Assembly (NCBI GenBank): GCA_016938425.1
Contig: JAFGUR010000204.1
Location: 1-20,396 of the forward strand
Direction: 5' to 3'
Length of the DNA: 20,396 nt
DNA from: Fusobacteriaceae bacterium
GTDB lineage: Bacteria > Fusobacteriota > Fusobacteriia > Fusobacteriales > Fusobacteriaceae
In this document: piece by piece, positions 6,833-14,480 of the stretch
Layout of the letters: each line of letters begins with the position of its first letter
Numbering within the stretch: the first letter of the stretch is position 1
Notes under the pieces: generated by a model
The model's database searches: none
What the model was told of the DNA's origin: nothing
Seen by the model: the letters and a program-made list of their open reading frames with translations, nothing else
Position numbers and translations under genes: made by a program

Positions 6833-7561
6833 ATGGAGATAATAGAGATAGAGCTTATGATGATGAGAAGTTGGCCTGCATTGGAGGAAAAAACTTATGA
6901 TGGCTGGATTATGAGATTTTCAGAAGGTTATACAAAAAGAGCTAATAGCATTAATCCCATGTACGAATCTTATTTTGATTTGGAAGAAAAATATGAATAT
7001 TGTAGAAAGCTTTATGAAGAAAAAAAGCTTTCTATGATATTTAAAATAATGGAAGGCGATAATTTTGAAGAAGTAGATAGATTTTTAGAAAATAAAGGAC
7101 TTCCTAAAAGAGAATTAGTAATAATAAAAGAAATAGATATAGAAGAAATTAACTATGAGGTAGAAAAAATTAATATTTCATGGGGCTTTGATAAAAAATG
7201 GTTTGATTTTTTTTCTTTGGAAAATAAACTTTCATTTAAAGAAGAAAAAATTTTAAAGAAAATATTAGATAAAAACATTGATAATAATATTTATTTTTCA
7301 AAAGAAATAAAAGGTGAAATAGTAGCTTGTGGAATGGCAGTGGTAGAAGAAGCACGAATTGGAATTTTTAATATTTTTGTTAAAGAAAACAAAAGAAAGA
7401 AAGGGTATGCAACAGAGATAATAAAAGGTATCTTGGTAGAAGCACGAAAAATAAATATAAGAAAGGGTTATTTACAAGTTATTAATAATAATGAACATGC
7501 AATAAAATTGTATAAGAAAATGGGATTTAGAGAGAAATATCGAACATGGTATAGATATTAA
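6833..7561 (+). CDS. GNAT family N-acetyltransferase
   Basis: A 242-residue GCN5-related acetyltransferase. The N-terminal half carries the pattern MRSWPA...YDGWIMRFSEGYTKRANSINP, which is shared by a two-part GNAT subfamily. The C-terminal GNAT fold has the acetyl-CoA pyrophosphate-binding motif KRKKGYAT and a final strand with LQVINNNEHAIKLYKKMGF. It would transfer an acetyl group to an amine in the cytoplasm, with unknown substrate. The ribosome binding site GTGGAGG precedes the ATG. It sits 11 bp after the MORN gene and before a fresh promoter, so it likely ends a two-gene unit, although I see no terminator between it and mreC. Confidence 0.87.
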   Translation: MEIIEIELMMMRSWPALEEKTYDGWIMRFSEGYTKRANSINPMYESYFDLEEKYEYCRKLYEEKKLSMIFKIMEGDNFEEVDRFLENKGLPKRELVIIKEIDIEEINYEVEKINISWGFDKKWFDFFSLENKLSFKEEKILKKILDKNIDNNIYFSKEIKGEIVACGMAVVEEARIGIFNIFVKENKRKKGYATEIIKGILVEARKINIRKGYLQVINNNEHAIKLYKKMGFREKYRTWYRY

Positions 7562-7564
7562 TTC

Positions 7565-7593
7565 TTTACAGAGGATAATCTTTGGTATATAAT
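7565..7593 (+). promoter_or_regulatory. Promoter of the mreC operon
   Basis: TTTACA (7565-7570), a 17-bp spacer and a perfect TATAAT (7588-7593) lie in the 65-bp gap after the acetyltransferase gene. A start near 7600 leaves a leader of about 27 nt with an AAGGAG ribosome binding site. This is one of the clearest promoters in the window. Confidence 0.82.
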
Positions 7594-7626
7594 AAGCCAA
7601 GAGAAGTTGTTTTAAGGAGCTAATTA

Positions 7627-8421
7627 ATGAATTTTAGAGAAAAAAAGAAAAAAAGAAATTTATACATGATAATAATAGGAACAATTTTATTTATTTTTTT
7701 TGCAAAAACGCAATTAAATTATATTCGTGGAGGACTTAATAAGTTATTTATTCCAATTAAATCATTAGTTTATAAAGGTACAGGAAAGACAAAAAATGCA
7801 ATAAAAAATATTAGAGATATTGAAAGAATTTTAAAAGAAAATGAAAGACTAAAGAAAGAAAATTTTAAACTTAAGATAGATAAGAAATATGTAGAGGATT
7901 TAAAAGTTGAAAATCAAAGATTAAAAACAATTTTGGATTTAAAGCAGACAGCAGAAAGAGAGTTTATAGTAGCTAATGTAAGCTTTAAAGATGCTTTAAG
8001 TGTATATAATGAGTTTGTTATTGACAAAGGTTCAGAAGATGGTATTAGGGTTGGACTTGCTGTAGTAAAAGATGAAATATTAGTTGGAAGGATAAAAGAA
8101 GTAACTAAAAATAATTCTATAGTTGAGTTAATTTCTAAATCAGGAAAATATACTAGTGTTGTTGTAGGGAATAATAAACATTTAGCTATTTTAAAAGGAA
8201 ATAATTCCAATACATTAACAGTTGAAAATATAGAAACAGATGCATTGATAAAAAATGGGGATAAAATATATACTTCAGGGATAGGAGATTTATATCCTAA
8301 AGATTTTTACATAGGTCAGATTACTAAGGTACAAAAGAAAAAAGAAGATTTGTTTCAAGATATAGAATTAAGATTACCATACAATATATTTGAAGTTACG
8401 CAAGTGATGGTATTAAAATAG
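7627..8421 (+). CDS. mreC: Rod shape-determining protein MreC
   Basis: A 264-residue bitopic membrane protein of the elongasome, which links cytoplasmic MreB to periplasmic cell-wall synthases. It has a basic N terminus, one transmembrane helix (about residues 13-30), a coiled coil (about 60-105, ERLKKENFKLKID...ENQRLKTIL) and the two beta-barrel MreC domains (about 113-264), which contain VIDKGSEDGIRVG, VGRIKEV and TSGIGDLYPKDFYIG. The length is normal. mreB and mreD are not adjacent. It is the first gene of a six-gene operon behind the promoter at 7565. Confidence 0.93.
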   Translation: MNFREKKKKRNLYMIIIGTILFIFFAKTQLNYIRGGLNKLFIPIKSLVYKGTGKTKNAIKNIRDIERILKENERLKKENFKLKIDKKYVEDLKVENQRLKTILDLKQTAEREFIVANVSFKDALSVYNEFVIDKGSEDGIRVGLAVVKDEILVGRIKEVTKNNSIVELISKSGKYTSVVVGNNKHLAILKGNNSNTLTVENIETDALIKNGDKIYTSGIGDLYPKDFYIGQITKVQKKKEDLFQDIELRLPYNIFEVTQVMVLK

Positions 8422-8431
8422 GAGGATTAAA

Positions 8432-8974
8432 GTGTTAAAAAAAATATTTTTAATGATGGTGATTTTGAATGTGATAACATTTGCTAATTCGCTGTCAAAA
8501 ATAAATGATTTTTCAGCTAAGGTAAAAGAAACGGTAATTGATAATAAAAATAAAAAAGAAAAAACTTATAATTTAATGATAGAGTATCCAGGGAAAGCTT
8601 ATAAAGAAATGCTTTTACCACAAATGAATAAAGGTGAAAAATACATTTATAATGGGAATAAAAAATCAATATATTATCCACTTCTAAAGAATACAATAAC
8701 AGAAAAAGTTAGTTCAGAAGACAATTATATTTTACAAGCAATTGCAGAGATAAAAAAAGGAAATAAAAGTATCATTTTAAAAGATAAGGAAATAAATTCA
8801 ATAGCTCTTAGTGGAGGAGTAAAAGTAGTTTTTTCATCGTATAAAAAAGAAGGAAAATTGAAATTTCCAAGTAAAGTAGAAATTTATCAAGATGGAGTAT
8901 TGTACTCAACATTAACTTTTACAGATGTTAAAATAAATAAAGGCATAAATGATTCATATTTTAAGATAAATTAG
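8432..8974 (+). CDS. LolA-like periplasmic lipoprotein carrier (putative)
   Basis: A 180-residue protein with a signal peptide (KK, a hydrophobic core, and a likely cut near FANS, residue about 18). The mature part resembles the LolA/RseB half-barrel: FSAKVKET strands, EYPGKAYKEML, the YNGNKKSIYYP region, and alternating beta strands ending in DVKINKGI. LolA-type proteins carry lipoproteins or lipids across the periplasm, so its presence suggests an outer membrane. It starts at GTG with the ribosome binding site AGGAGG, 10 bp after mreC. Similarity is at the fold and pattern level, so the exact family is less certain than the cell location. Confidence 0.68.
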   Translation: MLKKIFLMMVILNVITFANSLSKINDFSAKVKETVIDNKNKKEKTYNLMIEYPGKAYKEMLLPQMNKGEKYIYNGNKKSIYYPLLKNTITEKVSSEDNYILQAIAEIKKGNKSIILKDKEINSIALSGGVKVVFSSYKKEGKLKFPSKVEIYQDGVLYSTLTFTDVKINKGINDSYFKIN

Positions 8975-8981
8975 GTTTAGT

Positions 8982-9689
8982 ATGGAAGAATTAAAGGTAG
9001 AAGGATTAGTTATAAATAAAGAAGAAATCAACGAAAATGATAGAATAATTACTATTTTTGAAGAAAATAGAGGTAAAATAAAAGTCTTGATAAAAGGGAT
9101 TAGAAAAAGTAAAAATAGAGAAATATATGCTTCAGATATACTTGTGTTAGGAGATTATATTTTAAAGAAAAAAGGAGAGTATTTTTATAACACTTCTCTT
9201 CAACTAAAAAACCCTTTTTTTTCAATAAAGTCAAATTTTTTCAAGTTAGAATTATCTTTATACATATTAATTGTAATAGATAAAATTACATTTGAAAACA
9301 TTGAGTCTAAGAAGTTGTATAAACTTGTTATAAATACATTAAATGCTATTCAAGAAGAAAAAAGTAAGAATAAAGTTTTAATAATTCTTAGTTATTTTTT
9401 TTATAAAATTCTTTGTTATGAAGGACTTAAAATAAGCACAGGGAGTGGTTTATTTTTTAATATGAAAGAAGGTTCTATACAAGAAAAAAAAAGTGAAGAA
9501 GGAATTTTATTATTTGATTATCAGAAAGAATATTTGAAAAGATTGATATCAATTGACATAAAAGGTTTGTATGAATTAGAGCTTGATAACAATAAAATTA
9601 TAAGTGTTATAAGTATTTTAGAGAATTTTTTGAATTATAATTTATTTTTAGAATTAAATATAAAAAAACATCTAGGGGAGGAAAAATGA
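8982..9689 (+). CDS. recO: DNA repair protein RecO
   Basis: A 235-residue recombination mediator that, with RecR, loads RecA onto SSB-coated DNA and anneals strands. The N-terminal OB fold is clear (VEGLVINKEEINENDRIITIF followed by RGKIKVLIKGIRKSKN), followed by the helical domain. The usual four-cysteine zinc site of many bacterial RecO proteins is absent: only one cysteine is seen in that region (ILCYEGLK), with STGSG where the first CxxC would be expected. It lies 7 bp after the LolA-like gene and overlaps the next gene by 4 bp (ATGA). Confidence 0.85.
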   Translation: MEELKVEGLVINKEEINENDRIITIFEENRGKIKVLIKGIRKSKNREIYASDILVLGDYILKKKGEYFYNTSLQLKNPFFSIKSNFFKLELSLYILIVIDKITFENIESKKLYKLVINTLNAIQEEKSKNKVLIILSYFFYKILCYEGLKISTGSGLFFNMKEGSIQEKKSEEGILLFDYQKEYLKRLISIDIKGLYELELDNNKIISVISILENFLNYNLFLELNIKKHLGEEK

Positions 9690-10153
9690 ATTTAGAAAGA
9701 ATTACAGAATTTTTAAAAATTGAATCCGTTGAATTAGATATGAAAGCAACAAATAAAACAGAAGCTTTGTTAGAATTAACAAAATTATTAGAAAAATCAG
9801 GGAAAATAGAAGACTTTGAAAAAACATTAGAGGCTTTAAAAGATAGAGAAAAATTAGGAAGTACTGGGATTGGTAAAGGTGTTGCAATTCCACATGCAAA
9901 AACAGAATCAGCAGAGGATTTAGTTATTGCTTTTGGTGTTAGTAAACAAGGAGTAAACTTTAATTCGGTAGACGAAGAAAAGGTGAATTTATTTTTTGTT
10001 TTTGCATCTCCACTAAAAAATAGTAAAACATATTTAAAAATATTAGCTAGAATATCAAGATTGATTAGAAATGACGATTTTAGAGAAAAACTTTTAAATG
10101 CTAAATCTCCAGAAGAAATTGTTGAACTTATAGATTTTGAAGAAAAAAATTAG
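9686..10153 (+). CDS. ptsN: Stand-alone PTS EIIA domain protein (PtsN/fructose type)
   Basis: A 155-residue single EIIA domain of the fructose/nitrogen PTS class. The phosphorylation site is His70 in GIGKGVAIPHAKT, with the following LVIAFGVSKQGVNF and NLFFVFASP strands typical of the fold. No EIIB or EIIC partner is adjacent, so a regulatory, EIIA(Ntr)-like role is more likely than sugar transport. Translation is coupled to recO by an ATGA overlap. A sugar-specific EIIA with partners elsewhere cannot be excluded. Confidence 0.87.
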   Translation: MNLERITEFLKIESVELDMKATNKTEALLELTKLLEKSGKIEDFEKTLEALKDREKLGSTGIGKGVAIPHAKTESAEDLVIAFGVSKQGVNFNSVDEEKVNLFFVFASPLKNSKTYLKILARISRLIRNDDFREKLLNAKSPEEIVELIDFEEKN

Positions 10154-10165
10154 GAGGAATCTACA

Positions 10166-10630
10166 ATGAGATGTCCTTTCTGTAAAAATGATGATAGCAA
10201 AGTAATAGACTCAAGGTCTTATTCTAAAGGATTTTCTATAAAAAGAAGAAGAGAATGTTTAAAGTGTGGAAAGAGATTTACAACTTTTGAGATGTTGGAA
10301 GAGAATATTTTTTATGTTGTAAAAAAAAATGGGACAAAAGAAGAATTTAGCAAAGAGAAAATATTAAAAGGGCTTTTAAGAGCTACAGTTAAAAGAGACA
10401 TTGATACAGGCGCTTTAGAAAATTTAGCAATACAAGTAGAAAGCGAGCTATATGAAAGTAATAGTACTGAAATAAGCAGTGAAGTCTTAGGAGAACTTAT
10501 TATGGAAAAGTTAAAACTTATAGATGAAGTTGCTTATGTTAGGTTTGCATCAGTATATAAAAATTTTAATGATGTAAAATCTTTTGTAGAAGAAATAAAT
10601 GGATTGAATAGAAAGGGAGAACAAGTTTAA
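10166..10630 (+). CDS. nrdR: Transcriptional repressor NrdR
   Basis: A 154-residue repressor of ribonucleotide reductase genes. It has an N-terminal zinc ribbon (Cys3, Cys6, Cys31, Cys34) with the DSR and RRRECLKCGKRFTTFE signatures, followed by an ATP-cone (about residues 47-137) that senses ATP/dATP. The length is normal and the AGGAGG ribosome binding site is clear. The stop codon overlaps the next start by one base (TAATG). I see no NrdR box pair in this window, so its targets lie elsewhere. Confidence 0.96.
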   Translation: MRCPFCKNDDSKVIDSRSYSKGFSIKRRRECLKCGKRFTTFEMLEENIFYVVKKNGTKEEFSKEKILKGLLRATVKRDIDTGALENLAIQVESELYESNSTEISSEVLGELIMEKLKLIDEVAYVRFASVYKNFNDVKSFVEEINGLNRKGEQV

Positions 10631-11454
10631 TGTTAAAGCTTTTATTTAGTGGAATTGCTATTGGTATAGCCAATATAATTCCAGGAGTTTCAGGAGGAAC
10701 AATTGCTTTTATTTTAGGGATTTATGATAAGCTAACTGAAGCAATAGGTAATTTTATTCTAGCTCCAAAATCAAAAAAAATAGAGTATTTAAAATTCTTG
10801 TTACCACTATTCTTTGGAGTAGGTATAGGAATATTATTATTTGCTAAAGTAATAGAAATACTATATTTGAAATTTCCAGAGCCAACCAGTTTCTTCTTTA
10901 TAGGATTAATCTTGGCATCTTTGCCAATTATTTTGAAGGAAAATAAAGATAAATTTAGTAAATCTAGTATAACAGCTTTTATATTTGGTGCTATATTAGT
11001 TTTAATTTTTTTATATTTCAAAAAATCCTCAGAGATACTTGAAGTTAGGACAGAGTTTAATTTATTCTATTATATAAAATTACTTTTATGTGGCATTGTA
11101 GGCGCTGGGGCTATGATAATACCGGGTATTTCAGGGTCAATGCTTTTACTAATATTAGGAGAATATTACAATATTCTTTCTTATGTAAATAAATTAAAAA
11201 TAATTCCTTTAGTTTTTGTAGGAATTGGAGTTATTATTGGTATAGTCTTATTTTCGAAACTAATTGCATATTTCTTTAGTAATTTTAAAAATATTACTAT
11301 TTCTTTTATTACAGGACTTATAATTGCTTCAATAAAGGGTATTTGGCCAGGTGTCAATTCGAGCAATTTCTTTGTAAATTTATTTAGTTTATGTTTAGGG
11401 TGTTTAGTAGTTTATATCAGTGAAAAAATAACACTTAAAAAGAACAAAATTTAA
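10630..11454 (+). CDS. DUF368 polytopic membrane protein, PopT-type undecaprenyl-phosphate translocase
   Basis: A 274-residue integral membrane protein of the DUF368 family, with about eight hydrophobic segments and the two internally repeated signature motifs: GIANIIPGVSGGTIAFILG near the N terminus and GAMIIPGISGSMLLLILGEY in the middle. DUF368 proteins (PopT) and DedA proteins were recently assigned the job of returning undecaprenyl phosphate to the inner leaflet for wall and polysaccharide synthesis. Its place at the end of an operon that starts with mreC fits an envelope role. The ATG overlaps the nrdR stop. No convincing terminator follows, and a structured repeat begins about 54 bp downstream. 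Confidence 0.88.
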   Translation: MLKLLFSGIAIGIANIIPGVSGGTIAFILGIYDKLTEAIGNFILAPKSKKIEYLKFLLPLFFGVGIGILLFAKVIEILYLKFPEPTSFFFIGLILASLPIILKENKDKFSKSSITAFIFGAILVLIFLYFKKSSEILEVRTEFNLFYYIKLLLCGIVGAGAMIIPGISGSMLLLILGEYYNILSYVNKLKIIPLVFVGIGVIIGIVLFSKLIAYFFSNFKNITISFITGLIIASIKGIWPGVNSSNFFVNLFSLCLGCLVVYISEKITLKKNKI

Positions 11455-11507
11455 GAATAAAAGTAACCACTCAGGCATAACCAAACATAGTAAAATCAAA
11501 TTTTTAG

Positions 11508-11654
11508 AGGAGTGGTGAGGATACTTCCTTACCGTGGGTTCGGGCTCCGCTCCGACTCTCCCTTTCTTTCCCCACCGAAGGTGGGGGGATTACATAAAAA
11601 ATGTAGTTTTTTATATTAAATAAAATAAAGACGTTAGAGTTTTGCAATAAACTA
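11508..11654 (+). repeat. Structured GC-rich dispersed repeat, copy 2 (upstream of flgB)
   Basis: It matches copy 1 (3118-3263) from GGAGTGGTGAGG to AACTA, but the sequence left of 11508 is unrelated to copy 1, so this is a left-truncated copy. The GC hairpin is perfect here: CCCCACC (11570-11576), loop GAA, GGTGGGG (11580-11586). The following A/T hairpin (ATAAAAAA with TTTTTTAT, about 11594-11615) is kept. An inverted pair ACCACTC (11466-11472) and GAGTGGT (11510-11516) spans its left edge. The right end lies 26 bp before the flgB ATG. Confidence 0.85.
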
Positions 11655-11680
11655 TAAAAATTATTGATTAAGGGGGAATT

Positions 11681-12091
11681 ATGAAACTATTTGACAATAA
11701 TATCAAAATTTTAGAAAAAGGTTTAGATGCGTATACACAAAGAGCAGATTTATTAGCTAATAATATTGCTAATATAAATACACCTAATTATAAAAGAAAA
11801 GATATTAAGTTTGAATCTTTTTTACAACAGGCTATTGATGGAAATCAAATGAGTATTGATGGAAAAGTGACAAATGAAAAGCATTTTACTTTTGGAAATA
11901 CAACAAGCTTAGATGTAGTATCTCCCAGCATAATAGAAGAAAAGTCAACTACAATGAGAAATGATGGAAATAATATAGATGTAGAAAAAGAAAAAGTTGA
12001 ACAAACAAAAAATAATATAAGATATCAATTTGCAACAAATAGAATAAGTCAAAATTTTTCATTATTAAAAAGTGTTATAAAAACAAAATAG
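11681..12091 (+). CDS. flgB: Flagellar proximal rod protein FlgB
   Basis: A 136-residue rod protein exported to the periplasm through the flagellar type III system. The family N terminus is clear: LEKGLDAYTQRADLLANNIANINTPNYKRKDIKF, with the heptad pattern and the ANNIANxxTPxYKR motif. The C-terminal helix (RYQFATNRISQNFSLLKSVIK) matches FlgB. It is the first gene of the flagellar operon, with an AGGGGGAATT ribosome binding site. No sigma-28 or consensus sigma-70 promoter is evident. The sequence just upstream is the end of repeat copy 2. Confidence 0.95.
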   Translation: MKLFDNNIKILEKGLDAYTQRADLLANNIANINTPNYKRKDIKFESFLQQAIDGNQMSIDGKVTNEKHFTFGNTTSLDVVSPSIIEEKSTTMRNDGNNIDVEKEKVEQTKNNIRYQFATNRISQNFSLLKSVIKTK

Positions 12092-12100
12092 GAGGGAACT

Positions 12101-12544
12101 ATGGGTATTTTTAACATTATGAATACAAGTGCATCAGGTCTTACAGCAGAAAGACTTAGAATGGATTTAATCGCTGATAATATAGCAAATTCTCAAACAA
12201 CTAGAACAGAAAAAGGGGAAGCTTATAGAAGAAAAATGGCTGTATTTGGGGAGAATAAAAAGGATTTTATAGTACCTATGAATTTGACCAAAGATGATGT
12301 TGAAAAAAATTATACTGGTGGGGTAAAAGTTTTAAAAATTGCTGAAGATCAAACACCATTTAACTATGTATATGATCCAGAGCATCCAGATGCTAATGAA
12401 AAAGGGTATGTTGCCATGCCAAATGTAAATGTAGTTAAAGAAATGGTTGATATGATTACAGCAACTAGAGCATATGAAGCAAATGCAACAGTTATAACAA
12501 ATGCAAAATCAATGGCACAAGCTGCACTTCAAATAGGAAAGTAG
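12101..12544 (+). CDS. flgC: Flagellar proximal rod protein FlgC
   Basis: A 147-residue rod subunit. The N terminus (NIMNTSASGLTAERLRMDLIADNIANSQTTRT) and the C-terminal helix (YVAMPNVNVVKEMVDMITATRAYEANATVI) are diagnostic for FlgC. It follows flgB by 9 bp with a GGAGGG ribosome binding site and has normal length. It assembles onto FliE and FlgB between the MS ring and distal rod. Confidence 0.96.
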   Translation: MGIFNIMNTSASGLTAERLRMDLIADNIANSQTTRTEKGEAYRRKMAVFGENKKDFIVPMNLTKDDVEKNYTGGVKVLKIAEDQTPFNYVYDPEHPDANEKGYVAMPNVNVVKEMVDMITATRAYEANATVITNAKSMAQAALQIGK

Positions 12545-12552
12545 GGGTTTAG

Positions 12553-12855
12553 ATGGTTTCAGTAAATAATGCAATGGGATTAAAAACTTTAAATAACTTA
12601 ACAACAAATAAAAATACAGATAATAAAGAGAGCTCAGAAAAATTTTCAGATATTTTAAAAGGGGCATTAAATGAAGCCAACAAATTAAAAATAGAATCAG
12701 ATAAATTAACAGAAGATTATGTAGTAGGGAAAACAGACAATATTCATGAAGTTATGATTGCTTCTCAAAAGGCAGAAGTTTCATTAATGTTTGTAACAGA
12801 AGTAAGAAATAGAGTTATGGATGCCTATCAAGAATTTATGAGAATGCAAGTTTAG
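12553..12855 (+). CDS. fliE: Flagellar hook-basal body adaptor FliE
   Basis: A 100-residue FliE, the adaptor between the MS ring and the rod and one of the first export substrates. The conserved C-terminal half reads SEKFSDILKGALNEANKL, then DIHEVMIA-type NIHEVMIASQKAEVSLMFVTEVRNR, ending DAYQEFMRMQV. The N-terminal 28 residues are low complexity (Asn/Thr-rich). It lies 8 bp after flgC, and the ribosome binding site is weak (GGGG). Confidence 0.96.
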   Translation: MVSVNNAMGLKTLNNLTTNKNTDNKESSEKFSDILKGALNEANKLKIESDKLTEDYVVGKTDNIHEVMIASQKAEVSLMFVTEVRNRVMDAYQEFMRMQV

Positions 12856-12866
12856 TTGGAGGAATA

Positions 12867-14471
12867 ATGAATAGCTGGTTAAAGAACTTAAAAGAAAACT
12901 TTCAAAAAGTATGGGATAGCTTTAGTAAAATTCAAAAGATTACTTTAATTTTAGTAATGCTGGCATCTGTAACTCTTATAGGGACATTGGCTTTTTTAAA
13001 TAATAGAGTTATATATGAACCATTATTTACAGAATTAGAGTCAAAAGATGCAGCTTTAATTAAACAATATTTGGATAAAAAAGCAATTACTTACAAAATT
13101 ACTAATGATGGAAGTACAATAGAAGTAGATAAAAATGCAAAATACTCAATTAGACTAGATATTAGTAAAGAAGGTTTAATACCAACTAATGGAACAGTAG
13201 GGTTTGAAATTTTTGATAGTGCTAAAATTGGAGCTACAGAGTTTGACAAGAAAATGATGTATTTAAGAGCTCAAAAAGGTGAATTAGAAAGAACAATAGG
13301 AGCTTTAGATGCAGTAAAAAAAGCATCAGTAAGTATAACTCCTGCTAATGATTCTCCTTTTGCAGATGAAAAAACAGGAGCAAAAGCATCAGTTTTATTA
13401 CAACTAGATCCTTTAAGTAAGTTAACAGAGGAAAATATAAAAAGTATTATAGTTTTAGTTGCAAGTTCAGTTGAAGGAATGAGTCAACAAGATGTATCAG
13501 TAGTAGATACTAATGGAAGTATACTTTCAGACAGAGTTGACTTGGAAAATGAAGGCAATTTGATAACTAAAAAAAGAATTGAACTACAAAAAGAAATGGA
13601 AAAACAATTAGAGAAAAAAGCTAATGATGTTTTAAGCGTTTTAGGTGTAGGGAATTTTAAAGTACAAGTTGCTATTGAACTAGACTTTGATAAAGAGGCC
13701 TATACAACAGAATCATATACAACTCCTACAATAAATGGAGAACAAGGAACAGATGGAATAGTAAGAAGTGTACAAAGTAAAGATGAAGCTTATGCTACAA
13801 CAAATGGGGCAACAAATCCTGCAGAGGGAGTTGCAGGTACAACAACAAACATTCCAGAATATGTGGGAACAGAAAACCAAAATGCAAATAGTAACTATAA
13901 TAAAAATGAAAAAACAGTTAATTATGAAATGGATAAAAAGAATTTGTCTTATGAAAAATCTATAGGTCAAATTAAGAGAATGAGTGTCTCAGTTACTTTA
14001 AATAAAGACTCTAGTTATTTTAAAGATAAAGAAGTTAAACCAGAAGATAAAGCTCAATTTCAAAAGATTGTAGAGTCAGCAGTGGCTTTAAATCTAAGAA
14101 GAGGAGATACAATTAATGTTGATGTAATTCCATTTAATACTGATGCTTTAAATGAAATTCAACTTGCAGCTGAAAAAGAAGCTAAAAAAATAAGAAATAT
14201 GTATATAGCAGCTGGAAGTTTACTTGGATTTTTATTACTTCTGATAATTGGATATATAATTTATAAAGCTTTAGAAGCTAAAAAACTTAGACAGCAAGAA
14301 GCGAAAGCAATTGAAGAGTTATTACCACAAATGGAAGAGCTTGAACTTGAAGAAAAAGTTAGCGTTGAAGAACAAGAACGTATGGATCAAGAAAATCAAA
14401 TTAAACAAATTGCAAAACAAAAGCCAGAAGAAGTTGCAGCTCTTATTAAAAATTGGCTTGGGGAAGAGTAG
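12867..14471 (+). CDS. fliF: Flagellar MS-ring protein FliF
   Basis: A 534-residue protein that forms the MS ring in the inner membrane. It has a first transmembrane helix (about 23-45), two ring-building motifs typical of secretin/YscJ-like domains (about 50-225, including FTELESKDAALIKQYLDKKAITYKI and RLDISKEGLIP), a variable periplasmic region rich in Asn/Thr/Gly (about 280-350), a second transmembrane helix (about 447-470) and a cytoplasmic acidic tail. The tail ends EVAALIKNWLGEE, the FliG-binding motif. Length and order are normal. Confidence 0.97.
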   Translation: MNSWLKNLKENFQKVWDSFSKIQKITLILVMLASVTLIGTLAFLNNRVIYEPLFTELESKDAALIKQYLDKKAITYKITNDGSTIEVDKNAKYSIRLDISKEGLIPTNGTVGFEIFDSAKIGATEFDKKMMYLRAQKGELERTIGALDAVKKASVSITPANDSPFADEKTGAKASVLLQLDPLSKLTEENIKSIIVLVASSVEGMSQQDVSVVDTNGSILSDRVDLENEGNLITKKRIELQKEMEKQLEKKANDVLSVLGVGNFKVQVAIELDFDKEAYTTESYTTPTINGEQGTDGIVRSVQSKDEAYATTNGATNPAEGVAGTTTNIPEYVGTENQNANSNYNKNEKTVNYEMDKKNLSYEKSIGQIKRMSVSVTLNKDSSYFKDKEVKPEDKAQFQKIVESAVALNLRRGDTINVDVIPFNTDALNEIQLAAEKEAKKIRNMYIAAGSLLGFLLLLIIGYIIYKALEAKKLRQQEAKAIEELLPQMEELELEEKVSVEEQERMDQENQIKQIAKQKPEEVAALIKNWLGEE

Positions 14472-14480
14472 GGGATTATT

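Noticed and set aside
13768..13965. Alternate + frame inside fliF
   Set aside because: It is a shadow frame in the variable Asn/Thr-rich region of FliF, with no ribosome binding site.
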